From NCBI GenBank assembly GCA_013350335.1, contig CM023539.1:39232631-39296630 (forward strand): a stretch of 64,000 bases of DNA, read 5' to 3'. The position numbers were made by a program, and so were the translations under genes. The first letter of the stretch is position 1; the number at the start of each line of letters is the position of its first letter. A model generated the notes under the pieces. That model had not been told where the DNA came from. It saw only the letters and a program-made list of their open reading frames with translations, and ran no database searches. The DNA is from Chimonanthus salicifolius (Eukaryota; Streptophyta; Magnoliopsida; Laurales; Calycanthaceae). This document shows, piece by piece, positions 1-11,300 of the stretch.

Positions 1-92
1 TTTTCCTCAAAGCCCTAATCGTAATCCTCAAGATTAACCCGTTAAACAAGATTATTACGCTAGAACACGCCTAACTGGGGCAGGGTATTACA
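1..92 (-). mobile_element. End of an LTR (gypsy-like), cut by the window edge
   Basis: Read on the minus strand, this segment begins TGTAATACCCTGCCCC, the kind of 5' terminus seen on long-LTR Ty3/gypsy elements (compare TGTAACGCCCTGCCC at 14116). On the plus strand it ends ..TTACA at position 92. Immediately after that, the reading frame of the Mutator-like transposase begins, so the LTR element appears to have inserted into the transposase. The rest lies outside the window and no target-site duplication can be tested. Confidence 0.5.
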
Positions 93-1826
93 CATGATAT
101 CACGAGCGTATTAGTAGGTCATCCTAGTATAAGGTGTTTTTCAGATGAAGAGAAGAGAATAATCATTAAAATGTATAACAATGTACCACCTCGACAAATT
201 ATGATGACCCTTCAAGGCGAGAATCAAGAGATTGGAGTATCATCTACTGATTTGTACAATTTTTTTACTTCGGTTCGAAAAGAGCAACTTAGACGTTGTA
301 CTTCAATTGAAACCTTATTAGAAGATCTTGAAGAAGGTGGTTACAAATATTTTCTCAACTATAATAGTCAAAGTCATTTATCTCATATTTTCTTTGTACA
401 TCCATTGCCAGTTGTATTTATGAAGAGCTATGATAATGTACTTCTCATGGATTGCACTTACAAAACCAACAGATATCATATGTCATTGCTTAATATCGTT
501 GGTATCACAAGTTTCAAAAAGAATTTCTACTCATACTTTGCATTTATGAGGAATGAAAAATTTGAAGATTACGTATGTGCGTTACAGATGTTCAAAAAGG
601 TCTTACGAGTCGATCATGATCGGCAAGTTTTTTTGACCGATAGAGATTTGGTGTTGAAAAATGCCATTTAGTCAGAGTTCTCTAATACTGTACATATCTT
701 GTGTATTTGGTACATCATCAAGAATATTCTTGTTCATTGTAAGCCTCTTTTCAAGAAAGTGGAAGAATGGAATGCATTTATGACGCAATGGAATGACTTG
801 GTTGAGTCTCCATCCGAAGTTGAATTTAATGAAGCGTTTGAGGCATTCAAACAAGATTTTCGAAATTATTCGGATGCAGTGAATTATATAAGGACATGGA
901 TCCCACATAAGAAGCAATTCGTCAAGGCATGGATCGGTTGGAGTTTACATTTTCAAAATTCAGCAACTTCAAGTGTTGAAGGTGCACATTCAGTATTAAA
1001 ACGATATATAGTTAACACCATTAGTGATCTATATGTTGTCCGAAGGAAGATATCCCATGCCATTGAAAATCAGTTTCAAGACTTTAAGATTCAAATGGAG
1101 GATGAAAAAATCCGGTTTGCTCTTACTGTTTCGATTCATTTCTTTGATGAAGTGAACGGCAGAGTATCACAATTTGCATTGTCTGAAGTTTATAAGCAAT
1201 ATGTTATGCTCATAAATAGGTCATTTTCACCCAATTGTACACATAAGTTTACAGCTTCCATGGGCTTACCTTGTGCTCGCAGAATGCAATGGATGAACAA
1301 GTTACATTTGGATCAGATCCATCCACAATGGAGAATCGATTTGATTTCATTTGACGATTTGAACATTGAAATGAATCGACATCGAGATGAATTAGATGTA
1401 CCCTGGGAAGACATTAAGAAAAAATATGGAAACATGTCTACATTTGATGAAGAGGAGCTCCGAGATTATATCCAAGATCTTGCCAGTGATGAGATGCATA
1501 TGAGCCAACCTATTATGCAGTACAGCAGAGGACGTCATCCAGGTTCAAAGAATTCAAAGGGTCAAGCATCTAAAAGATGAGATCCTTCTGCATTTGAGAT
1601 TGTAGAGAATCAATTGAATGGAAGAAGATGTGAGTTATTCAAAAATATTGGTCATATGAAAAGAACCTGTCTGAATAGAAGTGCTGCACAAGCATCTTGC
1701 AGTGTAGATTTACATGTTTTGCCTCAACCTCATGATTTCCATGAATCGCAAACAACGAGTTTATCTCAATTATTTCAAGTAAGTTGCTTTTACATAAGAT
1801 ACATATTTACATTTTCATTCATATAG
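93..1826 (+). pseudogene. Mutator-like element (MULE) transposase, 5'-truncated, two stop codons
   Basis: One reading frame runs from 93 to 1826 with only two stops, TAG at 669-671 and TGA at 1578-1580. The first part holds the MULE/FAR1-type DDE transposase fold: LLMDCTYKTNRY near 447-482 carries the first catalytic Asp, and TDRDLVLKNAI just before the first stop carries the second. After the stop comes SNTVHILCIWYIIKN, matching the family pattern of a conserved histidine/tryptophan segment. The C-terminus ends in a broken zinc knuckle, CELFKNIGHMKRTC (about 1629-1670), where the family normally has CxxC...GH....C. The N-terminal DNA-binding part is missing, replaced by the LTR at 1-92. The known role is cut-and-paste transposition; this copy is very likely inactive but recently decayed. 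No frameshift was seen. Confidence 0.85.
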
Positions 1827-2172
1827 AATAAGGTGAAAAATACTAACACGTTCTCCTTTTTCCACAGCCGACTGATTCTTATAACTTCTATGACGATTCG
1901 ACAAATACTAACATGTACACATTCACCATGTTCATTCAAAATTTACAACATTTACATATGAATATCAAAATATGAAAATTATAAAAATTTCAAATACAAT
2001 GGCTACTCGGAGGCAGGAGCTGGTGTAGATGTAGAAGCAGGTGCAGATGAAGGAAGTGCACAACATCAATAGGAGTAGGATCCGATGTAGGAGGGGTTGG
2101 TGCCGATAAAGGAGGTACTGGTGCAATATCAAGAGACTTAGGTCGTTTCAATGGAAGACGCCCAGTCGCACT
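1827..2172. other. Spacer between two transposon remnants
   Basis: No coding potential or motif was recognised. The segment at 2010-2170 is rich in GGTGCAGATG/AGGAGG-like short repeats and leads into the proline-rich minisatellite on the minus strand. Confidence 0.4.
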
Positions 2173-3926
2173 CTAAATAGGGCCAGTCAAACGCACCCGA
2201 CGAGTGGGGCTAGTAGGACGAGGCTGAGTGGGGCCAATAGGACGAGGCTGAGTGGGGCCAGTGAGACGAGGCTGAGTGGAGCCAGTAGGACGAGTCTGAA
2301 TGGGGCCAGTAGGACGAGTCTGAATGGGGCCAGTCGGACGAGGCTGAGTGGTGCCAGTCCGGTGAGAGGCAGTGTTGTCAGTGGACAAAGAGGTATTCCC
2401 CCACGATCGATTTATCATCGATTTCTCTAAGAAACATCTTATAATCCCGGATGATGATTCGGGTCCAAGATGTGTTCGTATTCATTCATTTTGCATTAAA
2501 AGAACAGAGTTTCTCATTACATTTATTACTTGATTCTCCAAATTATTCAGCTTTCTCATCGTCATTTCAACCAACTCACCATTTTTCTTATCAATTTTGG
2601 CATTCATCCTCCCTTCCATTTCAGCCAATTTATCGTTAATTATTCCTTCAAGCCTTCCGATCAGTCTTCCTTCCATTTCAGCCAATTTTTCATCAATTAT
2701 TCCTTCAAGCCTTCCCATAAGCCTTCCTTCAATCTTATCAAATTTCACATCAATTTTTTCGTTCAGTTTTTCTATGCTGTCAAGAATTAGCATAGTACTG
2801 ACTCCTGTATTATGTACCTCTGCCCTACCAACTTCAGGTGCCTTTGCCCCCCGAACTTCAGGTGCCTCTGTCCCCTCAATTTCAGGTCTGTCACCCTCCT
2901 CCTCAGGTGCCTCAACCTCAATAGGAGCATGCTCTACTTTGGAACCCAACGTGCATTGTCGAGTTTGAATCTCATCTTGCCCAAAGTAGACGCATCGAAT
3001 ATATCGGTTTTCTTCAAAGCTATTTTCTCTTAAGTGGGAGGGTGATTCCTTTTTGTCGAAACAAGTAAGACAAAAATAAACCACGTGGAAGGCTACATTT
3101 TCTAATCATACGACAAGCAACCATGTGTTTTATGATGATGAAGGAGATATCAATTTGTTTGCCATTCAAAATGCATAATATGAGAAAACTATCAAAATAC
3201 GGCACCTAATTACTAAACTCTTTTCTAGGTAAAATATTCTTCCTAATAATGTAATATACAATTCGGGCTTCTAGGGTTAGATCCATCAGCGCGGACTTAT
3301 CTCATTTGGCACTATCACTCCGCCCACACATTTAGGTCATGACCTCTGAAGGAACGAATCCAACAACATCGGTGGGCCATGAATTTGATTCATACTTCGA
3401 AATAGTGGCATTGGGAAACTGAAACATTCTGTCCAGTGTCGAAGTTGAAATCTCAATTTCGGTCTCTCTAATTTTGGATTTTATGGAATGTCTCAGCCCG
3501 GTCTTTCGACATATTTGCATAAAATTCCTTCACCAATTTTGAATAAAAATCATCTTTTATTCCTAAGAATTTTCCCCATCCAAGTCTCTCAATATATTCA
3601 TGGATTCTTAATTCAAATGGTGGAAAAAAGCTAAGGTCAATGATTTTACCAAAAATCATCGGCCGAGAGTACAAATCCTCTCATTACAATGTGGCCGCTT
3701 CCAAAGAGTTGAACTGGTTGGGGTCAAAAATCTCCGTCTCCATAGGTGTCTCCGTCAATCTTAGTCTCTTCCCTCTCGATGAAGCCGACACCTTGGACTT
3801 TCTCCCTCTCGATGTAGACCCTTGGGATGCCATATGGAAGGAGGGGTGTAAAGGATAATCGATTTGGTCGATTGATTGGAGAAGAAGAAATCGGAGAAGA
3901 AGAAGAGAAAGGGTTTCCGGGGGCAA
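2173..3926 (-). pseudogene. Degraded 'putative plant transposon protein' gene
   Basis: Reading from 3926 downward, the product starts with a basic Ser-rich stretch (MASQGSTSRGRKSK) and continues into FFPPFELRIHEYIERLGWGK and DDFYSKLVKEFYANM. This resembles the domain annotated in many plant proteins as 'putative plant transposon protein'. The frame is broken near 3684 (a one-base shift bringing in TAA/TGA) and again near 3470. Downstream, 3084-2482 stays open with acidic repeats and a predicted coiled coil made of EGRLMGRLEGIIDEKLAEM-type repeats, then the TRPTGP repeats follow. No transposase catalytic site was seen. Assignment to a superfamily is uncertain; the family call rests on recognition of the FYANM region only. 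Confidence 0.5.
2180..2365. repeat. Minisatellite, about 21-33 bp units (GGGCCAGTAGGACGAG..TGA)
   Basis: Units of the type GAGTGGGGCCAGTAGGACGAGGCT repeat about seven times with small changes. On the minus strand the array stays open and would encode TRPTGPIQ/TQPRPTGP repeats. It lies in the 3' part of the degraded minus-strand transposon gene, so it could be a repeat within that protein rather than an independent satellite. Confidence 0.7.
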
Positions 3927-4560
3927 GATCGATCGACGTTGGAAGAGGGGAGAGGGAAGATCGATCGATTTGGAGAATCGTACGGTCGATTTGGTGCAGA
4001 GGAAATGGTCGATTGATCGATTGGAGAAGAAGAAGAGAAAGGGTTTTCGGTTTCTAGGGTTTCAATCGCACGACTAAGGGAAATGGGCGAAAAGATCAAT
4101 TGATGGCTTATATATAGTTTGCGATCTATCGCATGATTTCTGTGATCGTGCGATCGATCTTGCCCTAAACAAACAATCGATCGATCGATCACATATGATT
4201 GTACGATCGATCTTGAGAGGAGAGGTCGACTGTCAAACTGTCGACCTCTCAATTAAAATTGATCACACGATCCTCTGTGATCAGTGCGATCGATCTTTAA
4301 ATTGGTTACAATCAATCGATTGATCACTGGGATCGTGCGATCAATCTTAAGAGGAGAGGTCGACTGTCAAAATGTCTACCTCTCAGTTAAAATCGATCGC
4401 ACGATCCCATGGGACCATGCGATCAATTGATTCTCGTGTTAGGATCAATTAATCGATTCGAAAATGAACTGTTTGATCGACCGTATACGCCTCAGATTAA
4501 TTGATCGAAGCGAAAATGCGTTGCAAAATCAATCGGTTGATTTCGCGCTGAAGGGCAAAA
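3927..4560. repeat. ATCGAT/GATC-rich segment with an internal ~146 bp duplication
   Basis: GATC and ATCGAT occur at very high density. A block with AGAGGAGAGGTCGACTGTC at about 4213-4232 recurs at about 4353-4375, and each copy is followed by a GTCGACCTCTCA-like half that can pair back (GAGGTCGAC..GTCGACCTC in the first copy, one mismatch in the second). It sits upstream of the minus-strand transposon gene and may be its 5' region or terminal part. Confidence 0.7.
4108..4117 (-). promoter_or_regulatory. Possible TATA box of the minus-strand transposon gene
   Basis: The minus strand reads CTATATATAAG about 180 bp upstream of the first methionine codon of the transposon-like gene (3926). The position and sequence fit a plant TATA box. 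The gene is broken, so any activity is speculative. Confidence 0.35.
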
Positions 4561-5390
4561 ACGTAATTTCCACTCAAAATTTTAAATGCGGTGTTTGGTA
4601 ACAAAATTCGGGGGTGTTTAAATGCCGAGCCGTTTATATTTAGACCCGTTCATGGGTCAAGTTTAGGCTAGGATTTGTAAAAAAGAAAAAAGCCTCATGT
4701 GTTTGTTTCAAAGCCTAACCCAATTGAAGTTCTTGAGACTTAAGTCAAAGCTCGAATCTGTCTTCTAAAGTCCATTTATTTTGCATCTAGCATTTTTTTA
4801 TTTTAATAATTGTAAATAAATAGGAGTAAAGAAATATCACTATTTAAAATTTTAGTCAAAAATTAATATTTAGCCACTTAATCTTAATAGTCAACGTTAA
4901 CTTATGTTCTTGAAAAGATTTAGTAACTAAAATTTGACCATTAAGATTTAGTGACTAAAATTTATTAATAGATATTTAAGTCTGTTTTCGAACTGTATTA
5001 TTATATTTTCAATTTGCAAAACAAAAATAAAAAAGTTACAGATGGGTCTAAAAGTTGCAAACGGGTATAAAATTTAAAAATATTATTTTTAAATAAGATA
5101 ATTGAATATCACATTGTAACTATGATACTGTAAGATAATAATCTCAATGAAAATGAATAATAGAAATAATAAGATAAATAAATGTTATAAACTTATAATA
5201 GTTTTTAGACAAAACAAACCATTTTAAAGACCGAACCGGCTTAGAGACGGGTCGGACCAGGTGTGTTCGGACCGGGTGTTCTGGTTCGGTTAAAAAAAAA
5301 ACGGATATAAAATTCCCGCCACAGTGATTTTCAAATCACAAAGTCAGACAAGCAGAGGCAAATTTGTGTTTCATCAGTGCTCTGTAGGGA
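4561..5390. other. Intergenic and 5' flank of the p31comet gene
   Basis: This AT-rich stretch includes degenerate GACCCGTTCATGGGTC and GACGGGTCGGACC..GGACCGGGTG patches (4630-4680, 5230-5290) that look like eroded short-transposon sequence. No clear TATA box or CpG-rich promoter was seen. The last ~60 bp before the ATG are likely 5' UTR. Confidence 0.4.
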
Positions 5391-8300
5391 ATGGAATCGA
5401 GTAGTGGGGAAGGAGGACGAGAGTCGGTAAGGTATGTGGAGATCGAGACGGGAATGGAGAGTCTGGACAAATCCACCATCTTTCATCTCCTCAGAGAAAT
5501 CCTGGGTTTCGTTCTCTACATGCACCATCAAATCCCTGCGTGAGCTTCCTCCCATTTCTTTTATCTTATTTTCCCCCAATCTTAAGTTTCTTCGCTACCG
5601 CTTGTGGATTTCTTTTCTTTTCAATATTTTTTATGTTGGATTCCTTATTTATATTTCCCCCCTGCTTATTTTCATTTCTGATTACATAAATCTGGAACCA
5701 ATTGGCACTGTTACTTGGTCGAGATTTGATCATGAGGTTGGTTCCGAGTGGCATGCTCAAATAGGAGTTATCTATTTGTTTTTGAAATGGTTACATGACT
5801 TGAACTAGCAAGCTACATAATTAGGACAATGAGAACTTGCCAATTGTGCTACAGGACATTGTCAGCCACTACCCGAATGCTCCGGGTTGGATATCCACCT
5901 TCTGATCAGCGTAATCTGTATGGAATGCAAATGTCAGCATTTAAATAAAAATTATGAGTAGAATACATAACTTCTTCTGTTTTTTTGCTCATTGGTTTTT
6001 CTGTTGCTTGACCCTTGAATTCTTTATAGGAATTTCAGAATAATAGTTCCTTATATCAATTCCTTGAGGGCAGTGCAAGCTTGATTCTACCGAAATTCCT
6101 ATATTACTAATTGTGATAAAAGCAATTATAATCACGGCAGTGCATGATTTAACTGTAAGGTTGAAACTACAACAGGGGGGTGCCATGTGCAGTAGTAAAC
6201 CGATTAGATAGTGGTATCTAAATGAATGGAAGCTTATTTTAACAAAACAACCCAATACATGCAGCCAATTTTTGGCATAGAATCAAAATTTACTATACAT
6301 CAATGGCAAACTTTCCAACTTTATTATTCATAATACATATTCCAGACCTTTGATTAATTATTACGAAATAAAAAATCCAACACTCCTTATAAGAATAATA
6401 CCAAAAGTTCCCTAAACAAACAGATTTCTCCCAATTAAAAAATCCTATGTTTTTCGGTCTTCTCATTTATGTCATTTGCTTCAAGTGCCCATGTAATTTA
6501 TGGTAAGATTGTTCAGGAGTAAATGTTTATTGCATCATTTCCTACATATGTTTCCTAGTCTGGCTGGCATATCTGCATACAGCCGCATACCTATTTGTTT
6601 TGAGCCTATTACTTTGATGCTTTTCTCAACTTGCAGTTACCTATTTTTCTTGCTTCTTGTTTTCCGCATTTGTTGGATTCTTATACACAAATACTACAAT
6701 GAAAATTGGCAGATTTAGGCTTTTTTCACATATCATTCGTTGCATCATTTAATTGCGTCCGTTTCTTTATTTTGGCCCTAGGTTTGAACCTGGATTATTT
6801 CATGGTGGCCACTGATGTCAGTTAAATGATTTCTGCAGTGTACTTCAATGTCTTCAGATTGAATTTGATAGTTTGAAACAGGAATGTAAAAATTTGGTAT
6901 GTTGAGAAAATATAGTTTTATCGATTGTTACTTTTTTGGATTTGATTTTGGCATCCTGAAGCATGTAATTTATAGGAGTCAACCCTGAAAGAAAAGGAAT
7001 TGAAAATGAGTTCTCGAAGAAAGCACAATGGAAGAATGAGAGAGGTGAAATATGGGATCAGAAAGCAAGAAAAGTTGATGAGTTCCATTTCTAATCTACT
7101 TAGTGCTCTTCAGTTGATACTCTTGGAAGTCCCTGATATCCAGGGAGTTGTTTTGGTTCTTGGATCTAGTCTTCTACGGCCTCAGCATGTCTATGAGATG
7201 TTCTTCTCACATGGAAAAATTGCCCCTACAAGTGGAAATGAATTCCATAAAAGCAAAGCGGCAGATGCATTTTCCAAAAAGGTTCTCATTATTCCAGTCA
7301 TTTTGCTTGCTTCATGTATAAACCTTTTATGCAACTAAACTGGATATTTTGTCCCCAGGCTATTCGAACACTTATATCAAATGGTGCAGGTGCAGTATCT
7401 TATGCAGGTGATTTGCTTGTCTCATCTTGTTGCTGAGACTTATTTTTTGGTCCATTTGAATATTTATTACATGAAAAATTACGGCATCCCAAGCTGCAGG
7501 AATAGTACTTTTCTCTTAGCTGGTAATTCCTACTCATGTAGGGTTGATATGAACTCAAAGCATCAATGATGCTATGGGCCACATTTAGAGGCTGCTATCT
7601 AAGGGCTTTTAGATATGATTGCTACCCACTTTTTATCACAACAGTTTTCACAAGAGCTTTTTGTCCTCCTATCCTGAGGTTTTCTTTACGCTTTGACATA
7701 CTAGAAATTATAACCATCAAGGATGAAAATTTCCTTAAAAGCTGGATTCATTTAGAACTGCATGGTTATATCAATCATCTGTTCTAGTGATTAAAATCAT
7801 TTTGGTTGACATGATGGGCCCCATTGTAGATGGGCATGCTCAGAAAACATTGGAGATGTAGGGCCAATAAGTTCTCTCTGCTTTTCCCGACTGGTTATAT
7901 TTCTTTTCAAGTTTCCACTTCAAACCTACTGAATGGCCTATAATATTTTGATTGGGAATATTTTTTGAGGTATTACCATCCATGTTGCAAATCTCATTCT
8001 CATTGGTGTGATAATTGATAATGGGCTCTGTATTGGGGAGAAGTAAACATGCAGTTAAGGCTCTGGGCTGTTTAACCTCTTACAAAGTGAGAGGATGGAG
8101 TTCTTTGCTAGCAAAGAAGCATTGGCTTTGTTTTTATGTCTGACAAAATTACCCCAACCAAATATGTTATGGGGCGGACAAGGAAGAATATATTCATGTT
8201 CACTGTGGATCTGAGTTTTGTTCCACCTCAAACACGTAGCACGATGGATGGACATCCATTGCCCCAAAAATGTATACTCCTAGCAGGGTGCACTGTCTCA

Positions 8301-11300
8301 GTCTTGGTTGCATATGTTGCAGGCCCTGCAAAATTGTTTCTTTTGGTTAAAGCTCCAGCTACTTTGAAGTTATCACAGCATTTTCTTCCCAAACGCGATT
8401 TTAGATACAACAAGAAGGTATAATATCAACTTAAGCAAAATTGATTCATTGTTCTCTTTCTTTTCCAATGTTGAACATGCTCATGGCTTGAGTAAGAGCA
8501 TAAAAGGTACAATGATTAATCAGACAGGAATCGAAAGTTCCTATTCGGGTCAGGAACTAATTACAGTAAATGAAATGTTTTTTGGAGAAATTTTTTGATT
8601 GCCTTCTAAGCATGATATTTACATATTAATGTTCTCACTACAGAACTGGTCAAGGCTGATGGTCGAAACTCCAAGAAAACTCACACCCTTCCAAAAACTT
8701 TGGCAGAATAAAATTTAGATATGACGTCTACAATTTAAGTCAAGGATGCAGTCAATTGAACATTCAAATTCAAGTTGCAATCAAACACACCATACACATG
8801 AATTAAATTAACTCAACATAAATTAAAAAAAACTTAGACTCATCACATTTGGAGAAAACCACAAAGCAACCTTTGCTTTCAATTAGTATTCATCAAATTC
8901 ATGTGTATACAATGGTCGACCAAGGCCTCAATTTATAGAGGTCCAAAGTGAGAAAATTATGGATCTAGCAACAAAAAAGTTAGATCTAAGATTTTTTTTT
9001 GAACATGTCATTTTATGAAATCTGGTTACAAAACTGGTCATAACTTCGTCTACATATATTAGAATTGTTGTAATTTGGTCTTGTTGGAAAGGTTATTGAA
9101 TAAGTTCTCCAATGAATTCAATTTTATGAAAATTCGATACCATTTGCACAATATTGTCCACTTTGGGCTTGCAAAACTCTCACAGCTTTGCAATGGGCCC
9201 AAGTGTCACCCTTGGGCCCAAAAGGCCTTTTGCTAGAAGAGAGGGGTGCTCTCTCAGATATTCCACAATCCATTCACTCTCTAAAGTAGTATGAGACCTT
9301 TTTTTCCATGCCCTCAAAGCCAACTTTTATTCCCATACATGCCCCTACATAACGCACGGGGTATCATGGGACCGATCAACTTCTTTATTCTGCTTTCGAT
9401 GCCATCATTCATACAACCTGATGGAGACCCAGGACAGCGAGATGGGGTTTGAATCAGCGAAGGTCTGGGATAAAGCCAAACTGCAGCGAAGGTATCCTCT
9501 TGGGATTAAGCCCAAGGATGACCTGCAACAAGGCAGAAAAGCAGCGTAGGCAAGAGTAAAACTCTCTTTTGATTGAATCAGCATTTTCGAAATTAAGGTG
9601 TGTTCATTCTTCACCTTTCCATCTTATTTATAGGCAAACGAATACTATTACAACCTCCTAACTCAGCCGACTCTTACGTACGGCTCTATCTTTGGAACTT
9701 TCCAACTACATATGATTCCACCTTCTATCCTAAGACTTACGGTAACCCAGTAAGACTGCGTTTACAAGATCGACACCACTAAGGACCCTAAAATAAGATC
9801 GACATAATAAAAGAAATAAAAATAAAACTAAATAAACTAGACAAGTGGGCCCAACTCGAGATTAGGCTAGAGGACCACGTTTCGCGTCGACCCGTTGTGA
9901 ATACTTCTTCAAGAATTGATCTGCAACCTGTTCTACATCACAACCCTCTGATGAAAAAAGATGATCACTAGCTCGATGGTCCTTAAATTCCTTGTTAGAG
10001 AGGAGCCAAGCACACAGTCTCCACTTGCTTTTTGAAAAAAACTCACTAAACTCTATGGACTTACCTTAAAAAATTCTTGAATTCCTCTCCTTCTAGATAG
10101 TCCACGAGACGACGGATGGGATCGTAACCAAGCCAATCTTCACTTGCCATTGAGGTGAGAGAGAGACCATGACCCCAAAAGACCATCCCAAGTGTTAGGG
10201 CACACCCTTAAGGTTGAAAAAAATACCCCATAAATTCCAGGCAACAGGGCTTGTGACAAAGAGATGGTCGATGGTTTCGTCTTCTAATCCACGAAGAGGG
10301 AAACATAGGTCCTCCTCAGACCCCAACAAACCTCTTCTCCTAAGGTCCATTCTAGTAAGGATTTTCTATTTCACACCACTCTAAACAAAAGTTTGGACCC
10401 TGGAGGAGCTAGGTTCTTCTAGACTAGGCTCGGAAAAGGTAGTGAGCCGTCTAAATTTTTGGGTAACCAAATCAATCATTGATTCAACTGAAAAGGTCCC
10501 CGATGAGTCTCTTGTCCACGCCATCTCGTGCCTCTTCCCCTGGATCTATAGGAAACTGGCCTAACCAACCTTTCAATTCACTCAAACTTTCAACCTCGAA
10601 AGACCTAAGCTCTCTCCTAAAATCGAAGTACCAAGATATGTTATGGTCCTCTACTCGACATACATCCTGAACTAGAGCTTGTTTGTTCCTTGCTGCTCTA
10701 AATAACCTGAGAAACCTATCTTCGACGGCCTATCTCCATCCATAAATCTTTCCAAAAGAAGGTCAATTTCTTTTGCCAACTGAGATGCGAGTTTATCCTT
10801 GAACAAATTTCCAACCGCTATTCTACCCTGGCACACCCTCAACCAAGCTCTAAGTATCCTTGAACCCGACTTATCCACCTCTTTGCCCAAGCACCACCTG
10901 TTGCCATCTACCATTCTGTATTTAGCAGTTAGAACTTAGACTCACAAAGCTTCCCTCTCTTTTCCAAAACGCCATCCCCATTTACAAAGTAAGGCTTCAT
11001 TATGACTCCTAAGCCCCTTTCAACTTTGGTTTAGTGACCTCCGACCAGCCCACTAAGTGTACCTTTCTTTTCGCCTCCTGATCTCCCCAAAAGAACTTCA
11101 TGAATAGTTTTTCCATCTTTTTAGCCACCTCTTGAATTGTTTGTAGTAGCTGATAGACCCAAAATTCCTCTCAATTCTATGACAACTGTGAGCATAGGCC
11201 AGTCTTGCATTGCCTTTAATTTTTGAGGGATCTACTTTTACTCCTTGTTCAGTAATGATATGCCCGAGGTACTCGGCCTCAGTCTTTCCAAAAAAAAAAA

